64,000 nt of DNA, from the NCBI GenBank assembly GCA_037126765.1, contig JBBCBC010000034.1, positions 20,086,691 through 20,150,690 of the forward strand, in the 5' to 3' direction. A program made the translations under genes and the position numbers. Source of the stretch: Stenogyne calaminthoides (taxonomy: Eukaryota > Streptophyta > Magnoliopsida > Lamiales > Lamiaceae). Below, piece after piece: positions 34,006 to 44,724 of the stretch. Numbering within the stretch: position 1 is the first letter of the stretch; each line of letters begins with the position of its first letter. The notes beneath the pieces were generated by a model. It was not told the origin of the DNA and made no database searches. It saw nothing but the letters and a program-made list of their open reading frames with translations.

Positions 34006-37000
34006 TCAAAGCAGATTGACAACGTCCTTGACACCCATTCCTTCCACATGTCTCTCGAATGTACTCCGAGGCAGACCCTTTGTGAATGGATCTGCTAGGT
34101 TGTTTTCCGATGCAATCTTAGCCACCTCAATGTCTCCTCTCTTAACGATTTCTCGTATGAGATGGTATTTTCTTTCAATGTGTTTGTTGGCTTTGTGGGC
34201 TCTCGGTTCCCTTGAATTTGCAACTGCTCCGGCGTTATCACAGTAGATCGTGATTTTGTCGGGCAAATTCGGGACCACGTCCAAGTCCACCAGGAAGTTT
34301 TTGAGCCAAACCGCTTCTTTTGCTGCTTCACAAGCAGCGACGTACTCGGCTTCCATTGTAGAATCAGCGATGCATTTCTTCTTTACGTTTCTCCATGTCA
34401 TGGCTCCTCCCCCCATGCAAAACACACTACCCGAGGTAGACTTTCTGAAGTCAATGTCTGATTGGAAATCCGAGTCCGTGTAACCAATGGGGATCAGACT
34501 GTCTGACTTGTAAACCAACATTCTATCCCGTGTCCTTTTCAGGTACTTCAGAATGTTCTTTACTGCAGTCCAATGCTCTTTCCCAGGGTTACTTTCATAT
34601 CTTGCCACCATGCATACGACAAAGCAGATATCCGGTCTCGTACACAGCATTGCATACATGAGGCTTCCCACAGCCGAAGCATAAGGGATGCCCTTCATGT
34701 CATCTATCTCTTTTTGTGTCTTGGGACACATCTCTTTGGATAGATGGATTCCGTGTCTGTAGGGCACAAAGCCTTTCTTGGAATCCTGCATTCTGAAGCA
34801 CTTCAAAATAGTATCTATGTATGAGGCTTGCGAAAGCCCGATCATTCTCTTCCTGCGATCACGAGTGATCTTGATCCCTAGGACGTGACCGGCTTCCCCT
34901 AAGTCCTTCATATCGAACTGTTTTGACAGCCATGCCCTTACGTCTGATAACACCTTCACATCGTTTCCGATGAGCAGAATGTCGTCCACATATAGTACCA
35001 AAAATACCAATGTAGTTCCGTCACGCTTTTTATAGACATAACTCTCAAATTCGTTTTGATCAAATCCGTAGGATTTTATAACTTGATCAAAACACTGATT
35101 CCAAGCTCGAGATGCTTGCTTCAGTTCATAAATGGACTTCCTGAGCTTGCAAACTAGATGCTCTTGGCCTTTTTCAATGAAGCCTTCGGGTTGTTGCATA
35201 TAGATTTCTTCGTCAAGATTTCCATTTAGGAAAGCTGTCTCGACGTCCATTTGCCAGATCTCAAAATCTAGATGCGCAGCAATCGACAAGAGAATGCGGA
35301 TGGACTTGAGCATGGCTACGGGCGAAAAGGTTTCCTCATAATCGATCCCTTCTTTCTGAGTGTACCCTTTCGCCACTAGTCTTGCTTTGAAGGTTTCAAC
35401 CCTTCCGTCCGGTCCCCTTTTCCTCTTGTATACCCACTTGCATCCGATGAGTTTTACCCCATCAAGTGGTTCGACTAGCTCCCACACCTTGTTGTGATCC
35501 ATTGAATCCATCTCGGCTTCCATTGCTGTTTGCCAAGATTGAGCATCTTTGTCTTGGATCGCCTCGTAGTAGGACCATGGATCTGATTCTTCTGCGGAGA
35601 TCAAGTCCGAAGACTCTCCGATCCCCAAGAATCTCTCGGTTTGTCTGATAACCCTCCCACTACGACGAGGTTCCAGTTGTGTAGGCGTGGTGTTTGGTAT
35701 GTCATTTTGGACAGTTGACAATGGAGTTAGCCCCCTAAGTTCTTCTAAGGTAATTTCACTTCTAGGCTTTCGACTGTTCATATAGTCTTCTTCCAAAAAT
35801 CTAAAGTGAGTACTGATTACCACCTTTTGATCTTCGGGACCATAGGACATGCATCCTTTAGTTCCTTCAGGGTACCCTATGAACATCCTTTAATTCCGAA
35901 CGTGCATCCAATTTACCGGCTTCCTTGTCTAGCACGTATGCCGGACACCCCCAGATCCTGATGTGTCTACCGATTTGGATGGCACTAGGTTCAGAATATA
36001 AGCCGTTGTTTCTAATGCGTAACCCCAGAACGATTTTGGTAAATCCGCATAACTCATCATTGACCTTACCATTTCTAAAAGCGTTCTATTCCTTCGTTCT
36101 GCAACCCCATTTTGTTGAGGGTACTGGGTGCAGTCAACTGGGTGCAATCCCCACTTCCGATAGGTAGTTCAGAAATTCATCGCTGAGGTATTCGGCCCCA
36201 CGATCAGATCGTAGAAACTTGATACTTTTTCCTTTATGATTCTCTGCTTGTGCTTTAAATTCTTTGAATTTATCAAAGGTCTCAGATTTATGCTTCATAA
36301 GGAAAATGTATCCGTAGCGTGAGTAATCATCGATAAAAGTAACGAAATACTCGTAGCCACCTCTAGCTTTGATTTGCATTGGACCACACACATAGGTGTG
36401 AACGATTTCTAACACTTATTTAGTTCTAAGCCCCTTGGCTCCAAATGCCCTCTTGGTCATTTTACCTTCCAAGCACGATTCGCAAGTCGGAAATGGCTCA
36501 ATTTGGAGAGACCCCAAAGAACCATCTTTCACCAACCTTTGGATCCTTTTCGGGTTAATATGACCTAATCTTAGGTGCCAAAGAAATGTCTCGTTCACGT
36601 CAGCCGAGCGCTTTCGTTACAAGAAATAGTAGATGTGTAATAGGATGCATTTTGTGAGTGATGTGCACAGTTAATAATATAGAGATTGTTCCTCAAAGTT
36701 CCACGACAGATAATCACATCGTTATGAAAAACAGTAACATCTTTATTAAAACGAACAGAATATCCATCGATAAACAATTTAGAAATAGAAATAAGGTTTT
36801 TCCGAAAAATAGGAACATAAAGAACATCTCTTAAAATTAACGTCTTGTCGCCAAAGAACATGTGCACTTCTCCCACTGCTTCAGCTGCCACTCTCGTAGC
36901 ATCGCCTAGCGTGATGAGGATCTCACTCTCACTTAGTCGCCGGGCCTGCTTGAAACCCTGCAATGTGAAACACACATTATTAGTGGATCCCGTATCCAAT

Positions 37001-37885
37001 ACCCACGAATGGGTAGCATACTCCGCCAAACAAGTTTCAACAACTAGCGAATGTGAATTACCTTTCTTTCCATTCCTTTTGGGTTTGGAACAGGCCGACT
37101 TACAATGTCCTTTTTCCCCACAGTTAAAACATTTTCCTTTTGGTGTCTTCTGGACTTTCAACCAACTGGCTTTCTTACCCTTTTCGTTTGTGGCCTTGCT
37201 TTGGATCAGGCTATTCTTCTCCTTCTCAATCTTGCCTTCCTTTGGCCTAGATTTTGAGAGCAGTTTCTTAGTCACCAAAGCCTCGTCTTCTTGTCCCAAA
37301 TGTTTCTCTACCGTCTCCAAGATCTCTTGTACGGCATCTATGGTAAACATGTGATCGCTCATCACAAAATTACAATATTACTCATTAAAGCTCCTTGGAA
37401 GAGTTAGGAACAAGAATTCGATTTGAGCCTCATCATCATGTCGTGCACCAAGGTAAGAAAGTTTTTCAAAATGGCGTATGATTTTGAGAATGTGATCCCT
37501 TACGGGTGTTCCCTCAATCATTTTCAGCCTTTCGACTCCATTTTGATGAAATTCTTTGATCATGCAGTTCTCAGAGGAAAACATTTCCTCAAGACTTTGG
37601 ACAACTTCCTCAGCTGAATCAATTCCCTCATGAATGAGCCTCAAATCATCAGACAATGAAGTTAAGATTATTGGTTTCATTGGCTTACTCCCAGATTTCG
37701 TACAAACATCTTTCCGAACTAGATGACCCTTCAGTTATTTTTTCAGGTTTATGTCCGCCAAGAATCCAATAATGTTTTTGCGCAGAGAGGACAAAAGTCA
37801 TATTGCGTTTCCAAGTGACATAGTTTTCACCAGTGAGTTGGTTTGTTTTCAGTATATTGAACAATGGATTAAAAGGTTGCGACAT
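34006..37885 (-). pseudogene. gag-pol of the copia element (broken in several places)
   Basis: Gag starts at 37885 (MSQPFNPLFNILKTNQLTGE) and changes frame near 37684. It continues through LIHEGIDSAEEVVQSLEEMF, a TAA at 37378, the zinc knuckle CFNCGEKGHCKSAC and the protease motif VLDTGSTNNVC (to 36595). Integrase begins after a frameshift, with the HLRLGH...CESCLEGK zinc finger, a TAA at 36416 and the core. The first catalytic Asp (HTDVCGP in relatives) reads HTYVCGP here. SDRGAEYLSDEF and QNGVAERRNRTLLEMV follow in part after further shifts. 35886-34006 is one open frame of 626 codons. It holds RT (KARLVAKGYTQKEGIDYEET, QMDVETAFLNGNLDEEIYMQ, active-site YVDD) and RNase H (GYTDSDFQSDI, STMEAEYVAACEAAKEAVWL, LADPFTKGLP). 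RT and RNase H look sound; gag, protease and integrase are separated by stops. Confidence 0.9.
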
Positions 37886-39310
37886 GATGAACTGAAATAA
37901 ACATATATTTTGTATCAATATCCAGATCAACACAAAATTAAATCACATAATTCGATCACATGATTCATATTAAAATCTCAAAAAAATATGAACTTGCATC
38001 AGCCAACATCTCAAAACAGATTTAAATGAGCCTCGTGGGAGGGTCATCATTTAAATCACATTCAAGCAGGTTACAAATAAGAATAGTTACAAACCTTTAA
38101 TTTTAAAAAACATTAATAGTCAGCTCCCACTTGACCAATATAAAATTGACAGGGACTTCAGAGAAGTATATAAATATCAATTTTATACCTAAGTAATAAC
38201 CATGATTAAATACATAATTATTACTTCGCTTTGATCGAGCCTCGTTGGAGGGTCATCGTCGCCACTAATAATAATTCACAATCATCCTTTTGAGAATTTA
38301 TTCATGTGAAAGCTATCTTTTGACCGTCCCATAGGGGAATTTCTCCAAAAGATTTCACAAATAAATAAATCATGGAGGTCAAAATTAATTTGTGTCAAAA
38401 CAAATTAATTATCAAAACATACTTAGTAATTTTTTTTTTTGAATTTGAGATTTTTCGTTGAGCAATTCTCATGCAAACACATTTAAACAAATTAAACAAA
38501 GCACAAGAAAATACAACATAAATAAATCAAGCAAAGCAGAAAATAAACACATTGGGCACATATTATCCAACTGTCATGGTTTGATTTTCTTTGTCTTGAT
38601 TTTGAAGAAAAACGACTTGAATTTCTCCCACTCGCTCGTCTTTAAAAAGAACCCCGCCTTGAACGCCACGCCAAGCAACAAGCAATGGATGCACACCCGC
38701 ATCCCGCCGGGCCACTTTGCGGGCGACCGCTGGCAGGCGCCCTAGGTGTAGCGGTGTCGCTCAGATCCGCTATCGGGTTGAGCGGCGGTTCCCTAAGACG
38801 CTCGGGTACTTTGGCACGCTTTTTGCCCCAAGAAATTCTCCCCGCCACAAGACACCAGCCACAAGATCCACAAGATACGTGGGGCGCGATCTCGCTTAGC
38901 GCTTAGCCAGTTCGCAGATACGGTGAACAACAAGGCGCCATACGGTGCTCTCCTTAAGACGCAAGCTGCTGCACACGCCGCCACGCATTTGTTCTCGATC
39001 CGGTTTTAACTCGTCTCCGTCTTTGATCAGGTTATAATTTATTTAATGAAAAATAAATACCTTAAATCTAGACTAGTCTATTACATTGAACAAATCAAAT
39101 AGCCTAATCTACTCGTGGATTTTCTCACGAGAAAAACAAATCTGAACGAGTTGAATTAAAAACCATTCATTCATATGCATGAAAATAAACACATTAAATA
39201 CCATGACAATTGGATACCTGCAAAACAGATCTAACAATTCTACTATCCAATTTCAATTTAATGTCCAACAATTTAAATAACAATTAAAAAAATCAGAGCT
39301 CGAAACCAGA
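37886..39310 (-). other. Long untranslated leader of the copia element with a GC-rich island
   Basis: About 1.4 kb lie between PBS and gag. Two segments (38024-38055 and 38240-38275) share GAGCCTCGT.GGAGGGTCATC. Positions about 38640-39010 are strikingly GC-rich against an AT-rich background and contain no recognised protein. Short frames across it in several registers look incidental. No splice donor was identified. Confidence 0.5.
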
Positions 39311-39322
39311 GCTCTGATACCA
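39311..39322 (-). other. Primer binding site of the copia element (initiator tRNA-Met type)
   Basis: The plus strand reads GCTCTGATACCA, so the minus strand reads TGGTATCAGAGC, two bases from the 5' LTR end. Confidence 0.9.
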
Positions 39323-39324
39323 GT

Positions 39325-40971
39325 TGTTGGGAAATAGGGGTGCCCGGATCTATTCGAGGTGATTAATTAAATACATATTTAAATTAAACAGTTAATTACT
39401 AACATGAATTAATCCTAAATTAATTCAACATAATAATAAACAACATGCGTACACATAATTCACGTAAATCCTAAACATGCGGAACTAGGAGTTACGGAAT
39501 TACTAACCTCTTGAAGAATCAAACGGATGAATCAACCCAAGAGCCTTCCCAAATATATCCCCAAAGTCCACGATCGCTATCCGGTGGGAAGATTTCAACG
39601 AACGATTTTAATGGGAGAGAAATTAAATATTTTGCTTACCACCTTTGTGGATTTCTAATATTTACAACACATGGAATTGCACTTGGGAATGAAGAGCTCA
39701 TCCCCTATTTATAGGGAGGAGGGGTTCGAAATTTTAGGTCAAGAAAATAAGGAAGAAAATATTTTCTTGATCTCCAAGAAATCTTGAATATATCTTCTAT
39801 ATTCTTTTCTCCTTAATTAAATTTTCCATAAAAATATGTTCCCTTCTTCTACCTATGATTTTCGAAAATCACAAGATATTAGTAGTCAAGATTTGACTTC
39901 TTGAATTTATGGGATAATTATGTATTCCTACAATAATTATCTCTTTCCATAAAATATCCACAAGAAAATCAAGACAATCTTTTCTTCCTAGTTAACTACA
40001 AATTTTCGAAAATATTAAGTGGAAATATAGCAAGAATATTTTCTTCTCTCTCATTAATTGGACTTTATTTTGGGCTATGAAGCTATAATATTTTGGGCCA
40101 AATATTATTCAAGTCCATTAATATTAATTTACTCCACTATAAAATTAATATTGAACTATCCATCTTAACTCATATTACGATTTCACATATAACATGGCTC
40201 CCGGTCATTATTTCCCACGTTTAAGATTATCTTAATCCATTAATTAATTAAGCCGCTGAACAAGCTTTGTATTAATTAATATCTTGGTCCTTGGAGTAAA
40301 GACAACTCAACATTATTATCCATGCCGGAAATAAATTTCCACTTGCAAGATTTGGCATGATAAATGATATGAGCCCACCAAGGGGACAAATCAAGCAAGA
40401 AGTACTTGCACGCGATTCTCCGTATTAAATGTTACCAATCGTCATGTAATTAATAATATTGCCCAAGATATAAGGTATCGAATCGTATTGACTCTCTTCC
40501 CATCATAAGTCAAAGCAATAGTTATTAATTTCACACGATCCTATTTAAGTGACGGGGATTAAGAAACAACGCACCACTGAGGTCTAATTCTTGTATATTC
40601 AGTACCAAAGAATTTGTCCTCCTGTAGGTCCTCATTCAGCGAACCTAAATTCACTAGTGTGATCCATTGGTCAAGACAAGCCAATCTGGGTCTCACACTT
40701 CAACCGTTCATGATGGTTCGTTCATTTCCATCTGGGTTGTGAATTTGTACTTAATTACGAGAGCTGTTAATTTGATCTTCAGTGATCGGGTATCACCAAA
40801 TTAACTACAACGTAATACGTACTGTCTTATCGAACGGGTTTTCAATAAACATATATAACATTCATTCATATTTAATGCAACTGTGATTAAATAGTTTATT
40901 TCAGTAAATAAATAAGAAACTTCAGTTTGGTTATACAAAGTAAAAGCATACTTTTCAGTATAACCTCAACA
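39325..40971 (-). repeat. 5' LTR of the full-length copia element
   Basis: The LTR is 1647 bp. On the plus strand it reads TGTTGGGAAATAGGGG...ATAACCTCAACA. It is close to the other LTR but lacks the 46-bp stretch between GGGCTAT and GAAGC near 40075-40080, and carries scattered substitutions. Confidence 0.9.
39706..39713 (-). promoter_or_regulatory. TATA box of the copia 5' LTR
   Basis: The plus strand reads TATTTATA, so the minus strand reads TATAAATA, followed by GGGGATGAG. The same motif is at the matching place in the LTRs at 32579, 49872 (opposite strand) and 61568. It probably directs transcription of the element towards gag. Confidence 0.65.
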
Positions 40972-40992
40972 GAAAGGTCAGAAGAATAAAAC

Positions 40993-41765
40993 ATTCATAA
41001 TACTTTTCATTTAAACAAGTAATACTTTTCTATTTAAACAATTTATACTTTTCATCTAAACAAGTTATACTTTTCTTTTAAATAAGTAATACTTTTCTAT
41101 TTAAATAATTTATACTTTTCACCTAAATAAGTTATACTTTTCTTTTAAACAATTAATACTTTTCTATTTAAAGAAATAATACTTTTCTATCTTAACAAGT
41201 AATATTTTTCTATTTAAACATGTAATACTTTTCGTTTAAACAAGTAATACTTTTCTATTTAAATAAGTTATATTTTTCATCTAAACAAGTTATATTTTTC
41301 TTTTAAACAAGTAAAACTGTTTCTTTTAAACAGGTAATACTTTTCTATTTAAACAAGTAATACTTTTCTATTTAAACAAGTAATATTTTTTCTATTTAAA
41401 CAAGCAATACTTTTCAGTTAAACAAGTAGTACTTTTCTATTTAAACAAATTATACTTTTCATCGAAACAAGTTATACTTTTCTTTTAAACAAGTAATACT
41501 TTTCTATTTAAATAAGTAATACTTTTCTATTTAAACAAGTAATATTTTTCTACTTAAACAAGTAATACTTTTCATTTAAACAAGTAATACTTTTCATTTA
41601 AACAAGTAATACTTTTCTATTTAAACGAGTTATACTTTTTATCTAAACAAGTTATACTTTTCTTTTAAACAAGTAATATTTTTCTTTTAAACAAGTAATA
41701 CTTTTCTATTTAAACAAGTAATATTTTTCTATTTAAACAAGTAATATTTTTCATTTAAACAAGTA
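40993..41765 (+). repeat. Minisatellite, 22-23-bp unit, over 30 copies
   Basis: Degenerate tandem copies of AAGTAATACTTTTCTATTTA plus AAC run for about 770 bp. Variants are TTATACTTTTCATCTAAAC and TAATATTTTTC. Some blocks recur in the same order, suggesting higher-order duplication. It lies inside the DNA transposon arm just to the right of the copia insertion. Confidence 0.9.
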
Positions 41766-42231
41766 CGGAAGCTAACTACAACAAAGAACTGAATTGCTTT
41801 CTCAAACCCAACTACAACAAAGAACGTAAGCTAATGCATGGAGAATGAGTATTGCTAATGCTATGTGGGAAATGAAGCCGAGGTATAATGGTGATGAAAA
41901 TGAAGATGATGAGAATGAAGAATAATAATGTATTTTTTTTTGAACTAATATATTTTTGGTATTTTTTCTAAACAATTTGGATAACTTTTTTTATATACAA
42001 GTGTGTTCCATATACATTTGCATCAATAGTTCCAGCGTCGGAGTCTATGAAAATCCTGGTAAATCAATAAAAAAAGTGTATTCCACAATCCTGTCAAGTC
42101 TATGAAAATCCATGTAAATCAATAAAAAAAGTCAGTCAAACTCTGCATGGAGTCTATGGATTTTCTAAATCCACATTCTTTTTAAAGTCCAAAAAAATCC
42201 AATAGAATCCCAATTGAATACACCCCTCTAA

Positions 42232-44035
42232 GCTATATTCCTGACTCCTTCTAATATCCTTCCAGAGCATCAGGATGCGCCTTCAAATATAACTTTATTT
42301 CTCCAATTCCACACTAAGCTTGACAACGTGCCGGAGAAAAACTCCTCGTTCTCGTGAGATTCGTGGATAACCCGATCCATCCCCACAAATAATTTAGGAA
42401 ATAACCGCCCCCGTTTCCGCCCTGCTGGAGATTTTCATCCCCACTCCTTTAAAAAAAAAAAATTACTTGCACAATATTAATTCAAAAATTTAAAAATTCG
42501 AAATACAAACTTAACAATGTTTAAAATCAAAATATAAATTTAAAGCATACAACATCAACCAAAAACAAAAACAAAAAACAATGTTCATTTGTTAATACAT
42601 ATTATTTATATATTATATTTATTAATTATATATATATATAAATATATTAAATAATTAAAAAAAGTTGGGGCCCCACGGAGAATGGGCGGGATCCCCGCAC
42701 GACAGGAAACACTATTCCCACCCCCGCCCCCGCCCCCTGAATTTTTTTTGCAAGGATTTTCCGCCACTGCCAAGTCCATTCCACACCACCCAAACACATA
42801 TCCACAATGTAAAAGCTTGCTTTGTCTAGATAATTTTTATTTTTTTATTCTCACATGATATAATCTCACAAGAGAATGTCTAAATAATTTTTTTCCACAT
42901 ATATAATAAATTACTTTTTATAAGAACAAACAAATATAAACTTAATATAATTAAACCTCTCAATTAGATGTATAAATTTTTTAGTTAAATTAAAAAAATT
43001 AATTTAATTTATTATTTCATAAAATATTTGGATATTAGTTGTATCGGTGTGTTCGAGATAAAAAATCATGTCCTGACTGAACTTCTTTTTTTCTTCTCGA
43101 TAATATGAAAAAAAGAAGCTAAAATAAAATATTTTTTGTTTTATTTTAATCTAATATTTATAATTTGACTACAATTCTTCTGTAAAAAAATAATAAATTA
43201 ATTTCTCTTGCAAAAAATTATTTTTATATCTGCTAATTAACTGATAAATCTACAAGAAACTAAATTAATAAGTACTGATTTTATATATTGTAGTTTGTTT
43301 CTGAAATATATTAAAGGCATATAACATCAAAGATCATCAAATTATCAATTTTTGTTTAGAAATATAAAGGTCCCTATTTAAAAAAAAATGTTAAATTGTG
43401 TTGTAAGGTTTTTTTTTAACCGTTTTATAATACTTTTTATTTATTTATTTGGAGTTTGATTTGAATATAATTGCATTGCCAATTAGGATGATGTGTCATA
43501 TTTTAACAGAAAACAGTAAGATGATTTTGCAAAATTCATGAATTTTCATTACCGGAGGTCTCGTGAAACGAAAATGTACAATGTAAAGGTCTTTTAATGC
43601 ATTATGTCTAAATTAAGTACATGAAAGGTTGTTACAAGTTCAATACTACTTAATTAAATTAAACCCGAGACTGATTAAAAAATATAAAAGTCAAGCTCGG
43701 ATTCTAATTTTAGCTCGAGACGATACGATTAGGGGTGACATACTATACCGTACTATGGACGCATACTGTATACCATATCAAAATTAATTTAAGTATTTGA
43801 AATTCATATAAATTATACATGTACATTTATATTTTTGAGTAACCACAATTTATGACATTTGGTGCACAAAGTTCCCTGGTTTATGGCTGCTACATTATCT
43901 AGTCATCTGAATTAAAATCAATTTACAATAGAAATCATATATAAACCCCAAATGTGAGAGTGGGGTATAGAGACATATAACACCAAGTACAAGATATAAA
44001 AATCGTCATGGAAAAAATTAGGATGAATCCAGTTC
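42232..44035. other. Intergenic, AT-rich with two C-rich patches
   Basis: No gene is seen. Patches at 42340-42450 and 42665-42790 are rich in CCCC/GGGG words (CCCCCGCCCCCGCCCC at about 42720). They look like the GC-rich ends of another dispersed repeat. The glycine-run frame across the second patch is an artefact of this composition. The rest is AT-rich. A possible promoter for the downstream peptide gene lies near 43900-44000. Confidence 0.45.
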
Positions 44036-44724
44036 ATGTGGGAAATTATTATCATCATAATATTTCAAGCAACAATAGTAACCTCTTATGATTGCTCATC
44101 GATATGTAATTCAACGTGCCCTGTTACAAATGTGCGGGGCATATGTTTGAGTTGTTGCATCAAGATTTGCAATTTTGAGACATTGACAAGTATTGAATCT
44201 AAATGCACAGACAATTGTGTCAATTTGGAGTGCAAATTTGGTGCCCCAGGTAATATTATTTAGGAAAGTTACGTGAAATGTCATTTTAAAATATATATAT
44301 ATATATATATAGATAAAAATACTCAAAATATTTTTTTGGCCTAAATATCTTTCTCCTTGTGAAACTCCTATGTTACACTTTATGCGACCCATGAGCAGTC
44401 GCACATTAGTAAGGATTGCACAAAGATCACATGTGGATTGCACAAGAAAAAGGATATTTAGTTGTAGAAAATATTTTGAGTGAAAATTTTACAAAAAGAA
44501 ATAAAATTTGGGTGACGTTTTTCTAAATAAAAATTTAAAAGTGTCATTTTGTCAAATTTCCTTATTATTAGTAATATATTATAATTTTTTTAGTGACATG
44601 TAAAAGTATCATAAATTAATGATTTTTTATGTATTGTTTTACAGATACGAGTAGCTATGAAGACTGTGTTAGTATCTGCGCAAACGATTGCTGCATAAAA
44701 AATTGGGCGCAGGGGCCTGTGTAA
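44036..44724 (+). CDS. Small secreted cysteine-rich peptide, thionin-like
   Basis: Rebuilt as join(44036..44249, 44645..44724), 294 nt or 97 aa. The intron is GT-AG with phase 1. The first 17 or so residues are hydrophobic (WEIIIIIIF), consistent with a signal peptide. The mature part has 14 cysteines in a C-x3-C-x3-C, C-x2-CC-x3-C, C-x3-C-x4-C and C-x3-C-x3-CC layout. This resembles plant thionin-like family precursors; such peptides are often linked to defence or reproduction, but no activity can be read from the sequence. There is an in-frame stop before the ATG, so the start is fixed unless a further 5' exon exists. An alternative donor (GTGTAA at 44719) would replace the last codon and stop by a downstream exon near 45560. 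Either no homologue or a pseudogene is possible. Confidence 0.55.

Larger units (their letters stand above)
32198..40971 (-). mobile_element. Full-length Ty1/copia retrotransposon with target duplication GAAAG
   Basis: The element is 8774 bp and lies on the minus strand. GAAAG flanks it at 32193-32197 and 40972-40976. It has two LTRs, a PBS, a long leader, gag-pol and a polypurine tract. The domain order protease, integrase, RT, RNase H defines Ty1/copia. Gag-pol is broken by several lesions, so it is not autonomous. The pol C-terminal half is intact over 600 codons, and another copy at 61167-64000 is nearly identical. Clade (Tork/TAR-like) is inferred from remembered motif style only. Confidence 0.93.
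31925..42226. mobile_element. Short DNA transposon (about 1.5 kb) split by a copia insertion
   Basis: The left end GGGGGTGTATTGG at 31925 and right end CAATTGAATACACCCC ending at 42226 are inverted repeats. TCTAA flanks both (31920-31924 and 42227-42231). Subterminal words such as AAAGTCT, TATGGATTTTCT and AAAATCCA recur in inverted order near both ends. Without the copia element at 32198-40971 the transposon would be about 1.5 kb with no transposase, so it is non-autonomous. A minisatellite (40993-41765) makes up half of it. The superfamily is uncertain; PIF/Harbinger is possible but the repeated flank looks like 5 bp rather than 3. Confidence 0.65.

Noticed and set aside
38642..38984. Overlapping frames on both strands in the GC-rich island
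   Set aside because: Several registers are open at once, which is typical of GC-rich DNA; none resembles a known protein.
40993..41765. CRISPR-like array of regularly spaced short repeats
   Set aside because: Units are contiguous and degenerate with no unique spacers, and this is a plant genome. It is a minisatellite.
42606..42797. Minus-strand frame with a poly-Gly run
   Set aside because: It is created by the CCCCCGCCCCC patch; no start context, domain or conservation can be argued.
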